DNA from: Spirodela intermedia
Lineage: Eukaryota > Streptophyta > Magnoliopsida > Alismatales > Araceae
DNA length: 64,000 nt
Assembly (NCBI GenBank): GCA_902729315.2
Contig: LR746277.1
Coordinates: 5,001-69,000, forward strand
Direction: 5' to 3'
A program made the translations under genes and the position numbers. This document shows positions 22,351-33,469 of this stretch, in pieces. The notes under the pieces are model-generated. The model made no database searches and was not told where the DNA came from. It saw only the letters and a program-made list of their open reading frames with translations. Positions within the stretch are counted from its first letter, which is position 1. Every line of letters begins with the position of its first letter.

Positions 22351-23973
22351 TGATAAGTCTTCATTATCATGAGTTAATAATTAGTAAACAATATAGTTTT
22401 AGCCTTAACTCATGATAAATAGACTTATATTTGTGTTAAAGAATGATTTTTGGTTTTCAATTGATTAACATGAATTTTTGGGTAATTATGTGATTTTATA
22501 CGATTTTTACAGTCTTACTTTTGAGATAAATGAAGAACAAGAAATAAAAATAAAAAAATTTCAAAAATAGAGGGACCCGCCGGCCAGCCAGGCCCGCGAG
22601 CAGGTCGGAAGCGCAGTCGGGGAGTAAGCCACGAGCAGGGGCTCGAGCGGCTTGACTTGGGGACCGACAGGGCACGCGTACGCCACTCCCCTTCCACATC
22701 ACCGGTGGCCAGCCGGCTGTGGGGCAAGGAGTGGTCATACACACGAGAGAATGGGCTTTGCTCACAAATCTAACATTACTATATATTCGCCCAAAAAATC
22801 GGCGAACAACCGATGTGGGACTAAATCCCAGAAGAGGCGGGCGACCGGCGCGGGTTCGAATCCTTCCAGAGTCAAAATTCATATATTTTTATTTGATTAT
22901 CGCAACTTTCCTGCATATCGCCGGGGAAGGATTAAGCAACGAGAATCGCTGAATCATCGGCGAAAATCTCATTAACGCGATTCGTGGAGCATTGCTACTA
23001 AAATTGCTGAACGATTCGCGATAAAAGGATCGCGAATCCACCAAGTAAATCATCTCCGATTGATCGACGAACAAGCCGTCGTCGGGAAGAAAACGATCCG
23101 CCGGGAGACCAGTCACCACCTCCTGAGAGCGTACCAAATGCGATGAAGAGCCTCCTCTTGCTGCGCGGACCTGAGGATGAAGCTCCCTAACACACGCCCC
23201 ACCTCCATCCAGCTCCTCTCCGTCGGGTGACAGCCGCCGGAGAGCTGCAAAGTCGCCGTTTTTCCGCTCCGCTGGGTGACAGCCGCCGGAGACGATTCGA
23301 CGACCCACTTCATTGGTCTCTAGACTTCGCGAGAAGATCTAGAGATTGCCCACGTCGTCTTTATCCAAGGAGAGCCTTTGAGGCCGTGGACACTGCACGA
23401 TGATCCTCCCGAACGCTCAGGATTCCGGTGCATCGCCGACGCATCGCCGTCGCGACGCCGGAACTCTGTTTTCCTGCTTTCAGTTTAATTTATGCTTCAT
23501 TTAGTGATACTTTGTTGATTTTAATTTACCAAACTATACTTCGTTCAATTACGATTCTTCCGGCTTTTACAGATCTTAATTTGATTAATTGAGTCGTCTA
23601 TAATCGCCTACGTAAGAATCGCCGGGCGGAACTCTGTTTCTGCTTCATTCGCGTTGGCCGGGCGCTGACGTCATCCTGACGTCCGCACCCTTATTTCCTT
23701 TTTTTTGTGAATTTTAAATATATTTCCTTTTTATTTCTTAGTATAAAATTCGTAAGAAAATCGTACTCATTGAGAAAAATTCTGAATAATTACCAGATAT
23801 TATATTACATCCCTGTGATAGACCTGGAAAATTACCGCTATTTTTGGAATTTTTATTGAATTATAATTGATATATTTATTTAGAAATACTTCTAAGTATC
23901 CGAAAATTCGTATTTTCTAGTTTTATAAATTTTATATTTGCGTGATTTAACATACAACGACTGAGTCACGTCA
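22351..23973 (+). mobile_element. LTR A3: solo LTR of family A inside the integrase of element B
   Basis: TGATAAGTCTTCATTATCAT to CTGAGTCACGTCA, 1,623 bp, with ACCTC target duplications at 22346-22350 and 23974-23978. It is the best 'ordinary' copy here: one 144-bp subrepeat, TATA near 22790, CCGATGTGGGACTAAA near 22810. Removing it joins the two halves of the gypsy HHCC zinc finger on the minus strand. Confidence 0.93.
22853..22863 (+). promoter_or_regulatory. Pol III B-box-like sequence in LTR A3
   Basis: GGTTCGAATCC is an exact match to the B-box consensus GGTTCGANTCC of tRNA genes. The same site appears slightly changed in A1 (about 10455) and A4 (about 25820, minus strand). No convincing A box was seen upstream, so activity is uncertain. 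Confidence 0.4.
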
Positions 23974-24200
23974 ACCTCCTACATGACATTCCCAAGTGAG
24001 GAAGTCATGAAGGGATGTGCGTGGAATGCAGAGTCTGCTCTTAAAGAATAGACATCTATTGACCACAAGGAAGTCCTTATAATCTTGGGATGGACCATCC
24101 GAGAGTGCTCATACCCTAAATGGCACCTGGCACTATTGACGAATGAGTAGTGTGGTGGTGTCTATCCACAATACCTCATAAGGGGCTGGATAGCTAATAA
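23974..24200 (-). pseudogene. Ty3/gypsy integrase N-terminal zinc finger (first half) and deletion junction
   Basis: The minus strand reads 'LCIPRTS' then 'LTWECHVGG'-like residues with one stop, the well-known lead into the gypsy integrase zinc finger, and stops where A3 begins. Toward the right this runs almost directly into the protease region ('ISYPAPYEVLWIDTTTLL', about 24190-24130), leaving no room for the roughly 1.3 kb of RT and RNase H. This junction is therefore an internal deletion of element B. Confidence 0.7.
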
Positions 24201-24711
24201 TACTCAGCCTCGCCCTTTGCAAGACCTAGTCTGACATGACATTGACGCAACTGCCGCTGTCAATGATCACCTTGCATGCATGTCTGTTGATCTTCACATA
24301 GGTGTAGAAGATCGACATGCAAAGAGAATCGTCTGTCGTAGGGGAAGATGTGGACATAGTCATCCTTAGTGCTGGGGTGATCTCTCTAGGTGCCGTGGTG
24401 TTTGGCTATGGTGCAAGAACCACATCTTGAGATGGACGCTAGACAACAACGTTGACCAGTCCCCTCGATGACATGCTCGTTGATGAGGCAACGAGAGAGG
24501 TAGCCTCGGCTGCTGGTACAGTGGCTGGCCAGATCTGGATGTAACCAATCAAATCAAGAGTGTCATCACTCTCCTCAGCTAAACCCTCATCAACAATGTA
24601 GACATCATCACTTGTGGGGATGTCATCCTCATGTGAACCGCTACCCAATTCTTCGATCTTTATGAGGAGATTCAAAGATGGACATTGGCTCATCTAGTGC
24701 CCCTTACCCTT
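24201..24711 (-). pseudogene. Ty3/gypsy gag C-terminus and aspartic protease (broken)
   Basis: On the minus strand, the end of a gag zinc knuckle (KGKGH, a stop, then MSQCP) at 24711-24675 is followed by an acidic linker ('EELGSGSHEDDIPTSDD', about 24660-24605) and a retropepsin segment 'VKINRHACKVIIDSGSC' with the catalytic DSG at about 24261-24253. Retropepsin cleaves the gag-pol polyprotein. The order and distances are as in plant gypsy elements. LTR A4 was inserted exactly in the zinc knuckle, cutting off the rest of gag. Confidence 0.78.
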
Positions 24712-26341
24712 TGACGTGACTTAGTCATTGTATATTAAATCACGCAAATATAAAATTTATAAAACTAGAAAATATGAATTTTCAGATATTTAGAAGTATT
24801 TCTAAATAAATATATCAATTATAATTCAATAAAACTTCCAAAAATAGCGGTAATTTCTCAGGTCAATCATAAGGATGTAATATAATATTTTGTAATTATT
24901 CAGATTTTTTCTCAATGAATATGATTTTCTATGAATTTTATACTAGGAAATGAAAAGGAAATATATTTAAAATTCACGAAAAAGGGAAATAAGAGCGCAG
25001 ACATTAGGATGACGTCAGTGCCCGGTGAGTGCGAATCGGGCATAAACAGAGTTCTGCCCGATGATTCTTATGTAAGTGATTACGAACGATTTAATTGATC
25101 AAATTAAGATCTTTAAAAGTTGGAAGTATCGTAATAGAACAAAGTATATTTTGGTAAATTAAAAATACAAAATTATCACTAAATGAAGCATAAAGTAATT
25201 TGAAAGTAGGAAAATAGAGTTCCGACGTTGCGACGGCAATACATCGGTGATGCACCAGAATCTTGAGCATTCGGGAGGATCGCCGTGTAGTGTCCATGGC
25301 CTCAAAGGCTCCCCTTGGATAAAGACGACGTGGGCAATTTCTAGATCTTCTCGCAAAGTCTAGAGATTAATGAAGTGGGTCATCGAATCGTCTCTGGTGG
25401 CTGTCACTTGGCGGAGCAGAAAAATGGCTACTTTGTGGCTCTCTGGCGGCTGTCACCTGACGAAGAGGAGCTGAATGGAGGTGGGCGTGTGTCAGGGAGC
25501 TTCATCCTCAGGTCCGCATAGCAAGAGGAGGCTCTTCATTGCATCTGGAACGCTCTCAAGAGGTGGCAACTCATCTCCCGACGGATCATCCTCTTCCCGA
25601 TGACGGCTTGTTCGTCGATCAATCGGAGATGATTTACTCGATAGATTCGCGATCCTTTTATCGCGAATTGTTCAGCAACTTTAGTAGCAATGCTCCGCAA
25701 ATCGTGTTGACGGGATTTTTGCCGATGATCTAGCGATTCTCGGTTCTTAATCCTTCACCAGCGATCTGCAAGAAAGTTGCGATAATCAGACAAAAATATA
25801 TGAATTTTTACTCTAGAAGGATTCGAACCCGTGCCGGTCGCCCCCCTGTGAGGAAGGTGTGATGTGGGTTTAGTCCCACATCGGTTGTGCGCCGATTTTT
25901 CAGGCAAATATATAATAATGTTAGCTTTGTAAGCAAAGTCCGTTCTCTCGCATGTACGACCACTCCTTGCCCCACAACTGGCTGGCCACCGGTGACATGG
26001 AAGGGGAGTGGCGCACATATGCCCCTATTGGTCCAAGCTAAGCCGCTTGAGCCCCTATTCGCGGCTACTCCTCGACTGCACTTCCGACCTGCTTGTGGGC
26101 CTGACTGGCTGGTGGGTCCCCTCATTTTGTAATATTTTTTATTTTTATTTCTTGTTCTTCATTTATCTCAAAAGTAAGACTGTAAAAATCGTATAAAATC
26201 ACATAATTACCCAAAAATTCACATTAATCAATTGAAAACCACAAATCATTCTTTAACATAAATATAAGTCTAGTTATCATGAGTTAAGGCTAAAACTATA
26301 TTATTTACTAATTATTAACTCATGATAATGAAGACTTATCA
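24712..26341 (-). mobile_element. LTR A4: family-A LTR with adjoining internal sequence
   Basis: The plus strand starts TGACGTGACTTAGTC and ends GAAGACTTATCA, the reverse of A1-A3; length 1,630 bp. Directly to the right (26342 onward) the plus strand reads 'caccccccaactta', i.e. minus-strand TAAGTTGGGGGGTG immediately upstream of the LTR, a classic polypurine tract. This makes A4 a 3' LTR on the minus strand and is the best evidence that family A is an LTR retrotransposon. No matching 5-bp duplication was found (CCCTT on the left, CTACA after 29181). Confidence 0.85.
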
Positions 26342-27777
26342 CACCCCCCAACTTAAATCATTGCTAGTCCTTTAGCAATGGAATTATGAAAATAAAATTT
26401 TACAAATCTCAAACATCATATTTCAATACAGAAAAAAAAATACAATTAGAAATGATGCACCTTTAAACACTTTGAATTCTTATATCAAGTATTTAAGAAT
26501 GATGTCAAGCACTTAAATGTTTAAACACTCTTTGGAATAACAATCTAGACTTCACTTCTTTTATTCACATCTTTATCACTTCTTCACTGATAGATGTATT
26601 TACAAGATGTTCCAATTATCAATACTCATCCAAGAATGATATTGATCCTACATTTCCCTTTTTCTATGACTTGATTTTTGAAGTTTGCACTATATTTCTT
26701 CCTTCTTTTTTTTTTTTATATATAGTGGATAAGTAGGTTTTCTTGTCGATAAATTTCGACAATAAGAATGATGTCTCACACCCTCCATGTGTACTCTTCA
26801 TTTTCAAGGCTTTCACTTTATCCACTTATTTTTCAGCAAGTGTTTTTCTATGCACGATTTTCGACAATGAGAATGATGTCTCACACCCTCCATGTGTACT
26901 CTTCGTTTCTAGATTTTTCACATTACTCTCTTTTTTTCTTTTCGAAATAAGTTATTTCTCCTCACAAGTCCTATAGATCAGGGTGCAAAAATCTATATTA
27001 TACTCAAATGATCAATCAAATTTTCACATCAAGTAAATACTATCCATCAAGATCATGAAGTGAAAATCTGTAAAATCAAATCCATGTTATCTATCATGTA
27101 TCTAAGGAGTATTCTAACATTTTATGTTATTAGATCATTCTTTTGACTCAATAATAATCTTCCTAGTATCTTTTGGTATCAATCAATCTAATTGATTTAC
27201 TTTTTCATGCATGCAATATGATGTAAGGAATTTGTAAATTAGATAGTTCTAACAATTCTATTTTCTATTTTCAATTCTATTTTTAGCAGCAATAAATTTG
27301 TCAAAAATAAATCAAAACTATCTTCTTTATAGTTGTAATTTCAAATTTCAGTAATATATATCTAGGGGATTGAAATGTAAGAAAAGGGTCTTCTAGAATT
27401 TCAAATTTCGAGCTGTTTTTTGTCTGCTGTTTTTGAGACTCTGTTGTTTCTGACAGAAAACTAGAAAATAGATGTTGAAATTTTTCTAAATTTTATTTTA
27501 TTTTTATTTTTTTAGTTGCTGTTCTAAGTTGAATAAAATGCAAACACATGTTCTTAATTGTCCTACAACATAAATTAATAATGAATACTTTACCCCGCAA
27601 CTTAAAAATGACATTGTCCTCAGTGACACAGAAAAATTGAAACAACATATGCAGAAAATATAATTTTCAAGTGAAGCATGTATATCTATAAAGTTAAGCA
27701 TTAAAAATATTTTCATAAATGATGAAGCTCAAAAAGACATCACCTCAACCTTGTTTTTAATTTTCCACTTCATCTTG
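26342..27777 (-). mobile_element. Non-coding internal remnant of LTR element A
   Basis: AT-rich, no protein domain. The minus strand near 27620-27590 reads GAGGACAATGTCATTTTTAA then GTTGCGGGG, a non-coding motif that commonly follows pol in plant Ty3/gypsy elements. Two 40-bp direct repeats lie at about 26754-26800 and 26861-26907 (sharing 'gaatgatgtctcacaccctc'). All gag-pol sequence is gone, so the element is deleted or non-autonomous. Confidence 0.6.
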
Positions 27778-29181
27778 ACACACGTCCCACCTCCATCCAA
27801 CTCTTCTCTATTAGGTGACAGCCACTGGAGAGGCACAAAGTCATCGTTTTTCTACTTCACCAAGTGACAGCCACCGAAGACAATTCGATGACCCATTTCA
27901 TTGATCACTTTGCAAAGAGATCAAAGATTGCCTATGTCGTCCTTGTCCAAAGAGAGCCTTCGAGGCCGTGTACATTACACGATGATCCTCTCGAACACTC
28001 AAGATTCTAGTGGATCGTCGACGCATCACTGTCACGATGCTGGAACTCTATTTTCCTACTTTCAACTTACTTTCCGCTTCATTTAGTGATAATTTGTGTG
28101 ATTTAAATTTACCAAGATATACTTCATTCAATTACGATTCTTTCGGCTTTTACAAATCTTAATTTGATCAATTAAATCATCTGTAATCGCTTATGTAAGG
28201 ATTGCTGGGCAGAACTCTATTTTTGTCCGATTCACATTCATCAAGCACTGATGTCATCTTGACATCTACACCCTTATTTCCCTTTTTTGTGAACTTTAAA
28301 TATATTTTCTTTTCATTTCTTAGTATAAAATTCATAAAAAATAGTATTATTTGAGAAAAATTCTAAATAATTACTAAATATTATATTACATCCCTATGAT
28401 TGATCTAGAAAATATCATTATTTTTGAAAGTTTTATTAAATTGTAATTGATATATTTGTTTAGAAATACTTCTAAATCTCTGAAAATTCATATTTTCTCC
28501 ACGAATCATTTGGTAATTTTAGTAACAATCCTCCGTGAATCATGTTGACGAGATTTTTGTCAATGATCTAACAATTCTGGTGGCTTAATCCTTCACCAAC
28601 AATCTACAGGAAAGTCGAAATAATTAGATAAAAAATAAGAGTTTTGACTTTGAGAAGATTCAAACCCACACTAGTTGCTTGCCCTTTCTAGGGAAGGTGT
28701 GCCAAATTTAGTCCCACATCACTTGTGCATCAAAGTTTTTAGTGAATATATAGTAATATTACATTTGGAATCAAGTCCTTTTCTCGTGTGTGTACGACCA
28801 CTCCTTGCCCCACAATCAACTGGCCACTAGTGACATAGAAGGGGAGTGGCACACACGTGCCCCTATTAATCCTAGCTACTCGAGCCCCTACACATGGCTC
28901 CTCTCCGATTGTGCTTTCAACCTGCTTACGGGCCCTACTGGCCAGCAGGTCCCCCCATTTTGCTATATTTCTATTTTTATTTTTTTCTTTATTTATCTTA
29001 AAACTAAGACTATAAAAATCATATAAATTTGTATAAAATCATATAATTATTCAAAAATTCACGTTAATCAACTAAAAATGACTTTTCACATTTTAACATA
29101 AATATAAGTCTATTTATCATGAGTTAAGTCTAAAATTATATTATTTAGTAATTATTAACTCATGATAATAAAAACTTATCA
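27778..29181. mobile_element. A5: rearranged family-A LTR, 3' half inverted against 5' half
   Basis: 27778-28497 matches the GC-rich middle and AT-rich 3' half of LTR A on the plus strand ('cccacctccatccaa...ggtgacagcc' to 'gaaaattcatattttct'). 28499-29181 matches the 5' half on the minus strand (ending '...actcatgataataaaaactt' then atca). The two halves meet at 28498. It could be the other LTR of the A4 element with its inner part inverted, or two unrelated fragments. It is strongly diverged and so old. Confidence 0.75.
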
Positions 29182-29650
29182 CTACAGGTAGTATGAACTC
29201 GTCTAAGATCTGTTTTCATCTCTTGGCAAAATATGCTTGCAAAAGCTCAAGGTAAACACCACTTAGAGTAACTCGGCATACCAACACTATGCATAGGACG
29301 AAAGCTTCTACTTACCATATTTAGGTAGTGATGTATCACTTGGGGCAATTCAATATCGACGTCAGCACAAGGTAGACAATAAGGCACATTGCGATCCACC
29401 CGAGTACACCACTTCTAATCATTACTCTTCCCATAATCACCTCACATCTACTATTTGTCACCCTCAAGCAATGCATACACACAAAACTACCAGCACATGC
29501 TGGCATCTACCCACTTTTGAACTATAGGTCTATAGCACATCAGACTTACCAGACTAGTTGACAATCATCACCCCAACACCTCTCTCAAGATCTCATTAGT
29601 ACCATTAGCCAGCTTGAACCCATGAGAAGGTAAGGATCTATATTCATAGG
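29182..29650 (+). mobile_element. LINE 3'-region fragment (LINE-3)
   Basis: 29187-29390 parallels 36230-36400 in the LINE-5 fragment (shared 'gagtaactcggcataccag', 'aggacaaaagcttctaccta'-like segments), which lies just downstream of a LINE RNase H domain. It is therefore the 3' tail of another copy of the same LINE family. 29390-29650 shows no coding potential. Confidence 0.6.
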
Positions 29651-29654
29651 ATTG

Positions 29655-29657
29655 ATC

Positions 29658-29722
<65 letters not shown>

Positions 29723-29760
29723 ATTTCTCTATTTCTCTCTCCTTCTCTCTCTCTCTCTCA
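29655..29760. repeat. (CT)n microsatellite
   Basis: About 100 bp of nearly uninterrupted CT dinucleotides, followed by an A-run. Confidence 0.95.
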
Positions 29761-29770
29761 AAAAAAAAAA

Positions 29771-29985
29771 AAGAAAGAGGCAGCCTACTTTTCTTCCAAT
29801 AATCACTAGCCTACTATACACAAAATCATGGGCAATTAGTGGAGGGTGAGGGAAGAGGTCCTAAAAAAAAAAGAGAGGCAGCCTACTTCCCTTCCCAAAG
29901 TCACTAGCCCAATACTCAAAAGGAAATTATCCTTGTACACAAAATCATGGGCAATAACTAGAAGTGAGAGAAGAGGCCCTCAAAA
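29771..29985. repeat. Imperfect tandem duplication, about 100-bp units
   Basis: Two units share 'agaggcagcctact', 'cactagcc', 'acacaaaatcatgggcaat' and 'agaagaggccct/tcct' and each ends in an A-run (29861-29870 and about 29982-29994). Confidence 0.75.
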
Positions 29986-30572
29986 AAAAAAAAAAGAGAA
30001 AGAAGAGAGAGAGAATAAGAGAAAAGAAGGGAGTTAGAAATAGAGAGCAAGTCATTCCTCATGGGGTGAAAGGTCCCCTACCCACTTAGAGGAAGTACAA
30101 AAACTAATGATACTAGCAAGATCTTGGCAAGAGAGACTAGATGCGTTCAACACTAAGACAGTAAGTTCATATCTGGGCTTATTACTATACTCCAGCATAG
30201 TTTCGTCCTCCTTAGTGCCCAACTAAATCTTTCCTCACCACTTCATATCATTTTATCTATTTTTTAGAATCACTTATTGCAGTAAACTCTTGTCTTGTAG
30301 GAACACAACATGGAGGGCTATACTCCCCACTATTGTTGAGCGAATCTTTCAACGTTATGGACTAAATGGCTCCACCAGCCCAATCTAAATCATCCACCTT
30401 CTTCAAACATTTTGAGTGGAGTGTAATCTCTCTCCACTATTGTCACATCCTCCCTTCAAAAGAGGTCTATATACTTCCATCTCTTCCTTGCCTTTTTTGT
30501 GAATGAGATCCCACTCATGTAACCTCAGAATGAAGTGACACTTCTAGTATTAAATCAAAATCTTCTTTCTTC
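29986..30572. other. Non-coding stretch ending in poly(A), probable LINE 3' UTR
   Basis: No open frame of interest. It ends in an 11-A run (30573-30583) followed by a telomere-like tract, so it may be the 3' UTR and tail of the LINE whose tail starts at 29182. Confidence 0.4.
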
Positions 30573-30603
30573 AAAAAAAAAAATCCTAAACCCTAAACCC
30601 TAG
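30573..30603. repeat. Poly(A) plus telomere-like CCCTAAA repeats
   Basis: An 11-A run is followed by TCCTAAACCCTAAACCCTAG (30584-30603), about 2.5 units of the plant telomere repeat. A 5'-truncated LINE begins immediately after. Confidence 0.85.
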
Positions 30604-33464
30604 TCTTTTCAATGAATAGAAATCAAACACTTGGGTGCAATAGTTTCCTAGCTGATATCTATTCAGCATGCTGGGACATCATCAAAATAGATCTAGTTCA
30701 TATCATCAAATAATTCTTCAACTGTAAAGTCTTTCCACAAAGTTGGAAAGCCACCTTTATTGTACTCATACCAAAGGTGGTCAACCCAACTTCTTTTAGA
30801 AACTTTTGGCCCATCAATCTTTGTAATGTGTGCTATAAAGTTGTATCCAAGATCATTACAACACGACTGAGTTTTTTTCTTGATTAGCTCATATCTCTAG
30901 AGTAGTACAGATTTGTCAAGAGATGACATATTCATGATAACATCATGCTAGTTCATGAACTAGTACAATCCCTTGACTAGGACATTCGTGGTTCCAACAT
31001 CATCATCAAACTACACATGAAAAAGGCTTTTGATAGGATTGAGTGGAATTTCCTTACCAAGGTGCTTTGACACTTTGGATTCACCAACGAGTTCATTCAC
31101 CTAGTTGATGCATGCATTAGGGAGAATCATTTCTCCCTATTGGTGAATGACACTTCCACACCTTTATCCACAACCACGTGAAGGTTATAATAGGGTGATC
31201 CCCTATCACCCACTCTCTTCATATTGGTTGAAGAAGTCCTTAGTCGAACCCTCTCCCAAGCGATGATACATGGGCTTATCCAACCATATCATTCGAAGAG
31301 GGGTTACTTGATCATATCGCATTCCTTGTTTGTTGAAAACGTGATACTTTTCCTTAATAGATGTGAAGCGTTCCATCAGGGACTCATGTCTATCATCTCG
31401 AGCTACGAGTGGGCCGTAGGTCAACTCATTAATATCTTGAAGAGTAACTTCATGGTGATATCTTCTGCCACCATTAGTACCATAGAACGCATATAAGACC
31501 TAACAGGGTTCTCACGTGGTCATCTACCCTTTGATTACCTTGGATGTCCCATCTTCCTCAGATGCACTCAAGTTCATTACTTTGATTCCCATTTGTGCAA
31601 GCTGAGAAAGAAACTTGATGGATGGAAGCTTCAGCTTCTATCCTTAAGAGATCACATCCAATTGATACACCATGTCCTCATGAGTATCCCCTTGCACTTA
31701 CTTGCAGTACATGGGGTATTGGACACTGTCTTATGATCTATGAGGTAGATTTGTACCTCCTTCTTGTGAGATGGTCAACTCAATAGACTTCATCGTCAAC
31801 ATTGAGTTTCTTAGGAAAAAGCATGCTGACTGATGGAAGAGGGTGGCCTAGGGATTAGACACCCTAAAGATATCCTTGACATGCTTTAGAAGAAACTCAT
31901 ATGGCAGATGAGGATGACGAGATCACCTTTAGGAACTTTTGTGTTAGTCAAATATGGCAATTGGGCCGACCAATTGGCCGACATAAAAGGAGGGAAGCGA
32001 TGGACAAATTGACAAAGACATTAGCTGCAGATGAGGCCTTTAATCTGGTGGCGAGTAAGACAAGGCACTATCAATACTTGGTATGACACTTGGCTTACAG
32101 ACACTCTCTTGGCCTCTTCTGCCCCCTTTATGCTATTCTGGCCTCGTCTTATAGTGGCTCAACTTCTTGATAGAGATACTAATGTACTCCTCGAGAGGCA
32201 CAAACTCTCATAAGATTTACTACTAGAGATTTTATTGATAGAGTTGGACCCTAATGATGATTAACTCATCTAGACTCTTACCCTAGATGGGAGTTTTTCT
32301 TGTAGTTCTTCTTAGAATTAATTTAGAAATCATTTCTTAAAGCAATTTTGGAGATATCTCATTTGACACCTTGCTATCATACCTCGACTCTCTTTCTTCA
32401 TATGAAAACTGATGCACTACAAACTTCCTAAGGATGATCGTATGTCTATCACATGACATAAAATTTATTCTAGGTGTCATTGTTGTCTCATCACTTCGAG
32501 TAGTGAAACTATGAGCCACTTATTTTTTCATAGTGTCATTGCTACGAAATGTTAGAACCAACTCCTATTAAATTAGTCCCCAGCATTTCATCCTTCTCTA
32601 TCTCTTACAACCCTAGAGATTTTCAAGAGAGTCTTTAATTCACCACAAAGTTCTAGGGGCAGCCCCTACCTACGTATTTCCATAGTATACATGTTATGGG
32701 TCAACAGATGCATGCCCTAGAGATCATGAGACATGTCACACAATGACTGCAAAGTACCCATCTTTTGGTGTCGCCTACAGCGACATGATTGGCCTCCATC
32801 TGTGAGGCTCTTAGGACCTAAGGAGTCCAAGCCATGTGTACGCATACAGAGATCTCCACTTGAGTCGTCTGATGAAGATTACCACTAGTTAGATGCTTGA
32901 AGTTGAACATCAATAGAGCATCTCGAGAGAACCCTAGACCTTCAAGAGGAAAAAGGATCCTACAAGATCATACAGGGAGTATTCTCTTTGACTTCTCTTA
33001 TTTTTATAATGTTCAAACTAACACTACAGTAGAGGCTATGGCGATACATGACGGTTTGCTCCTCTATGAGGAATGCAATCTCTACAATATCATCGTAGAA
33101 TCTAACTCACGAGTGTTTGTTCAGATGCTACATGTAGATTCCTATTTCTATTATCAGCTCAAGAGTACTTGGACTGACATCATGTGTTGTAGAGAGAGGA
33201 TTAGTGCCATTACACATTAGTTACGTAAAGTGAACCAGATGGTAGACACGCTCACTACACATGCAGTATGCACCCATCTGTGCTTTATATTCTCCTCTTG
33301 GCAAGAGATGCTGGTCAAAGCTCAAGGTTGACATCGTTTGGAGTAGATCAGCATGCCAGCACTTTGTATATGGCAAACACGGATATCTGCCGACCCTTGA
33401 TAGTGGTGGATCACCTAGGCCAACCCCCAACTAGTGCACAACTTGATGCACACTACAGTGCTAA
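30604..33464 (+). pseudogene. LINE-4: 5'-truncated LINE with RT and RNase H, decayed
   Basis: It aligns with LINE-2 from about 15265 onward. Motifs: 'CWDIIKIDLVHIIK' (about 30675), 'FIVLIPKVVNPTSF' (about 30755), 'IIIKLHMKKAFDRIEWNF' (about 31000-31050; the catalytic Asp is replaced by His), 'FVENVILFLNR' at the site of the FADD motif (about 31330), and 'SYEWAVGQLINILKSNF'. An RVT_3-type RNase H domain follows (32900-33220), with Asn in place of two of the three catalytic Asp residues ('LNINRA', 'ESNSR') and Glu kept in 'VEAMAI'. Many stops. At 33465-33469 it is interrupted by LTR B2. Confidence 0.85.
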
Positions 33465-33469
33465 CAAAG
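33465..33469. repeat. Target-site duplication CAAAG, left of LTR B2
   Basis: CAAAG at 33465-33469 is repeated at 35608-35612, immediately after the TG...CA element. Confidence 0.9.

Larger units (their letters stand above)
21015..24711 (-). mobile_element. Internal region of gypsy element B: gag end, protease, integrase; RT/RNase H deleted
   Basis: On the minus strand the order is gag zinc-knuckle end (24711), protease (about 24300), a short junction, integrase zinc finger (about 24000 and 22340), integrase core (about 22100) and C-terminal integrase (about 21500), followed by the 3' LTR. This is the Ty3/gypsy order PR-(RT-RH)-INT with RT and RNase H missing. LTR A3 sits inside the integrase. 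Stops are scattered, so the element is defective. Confidence 0.85.
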
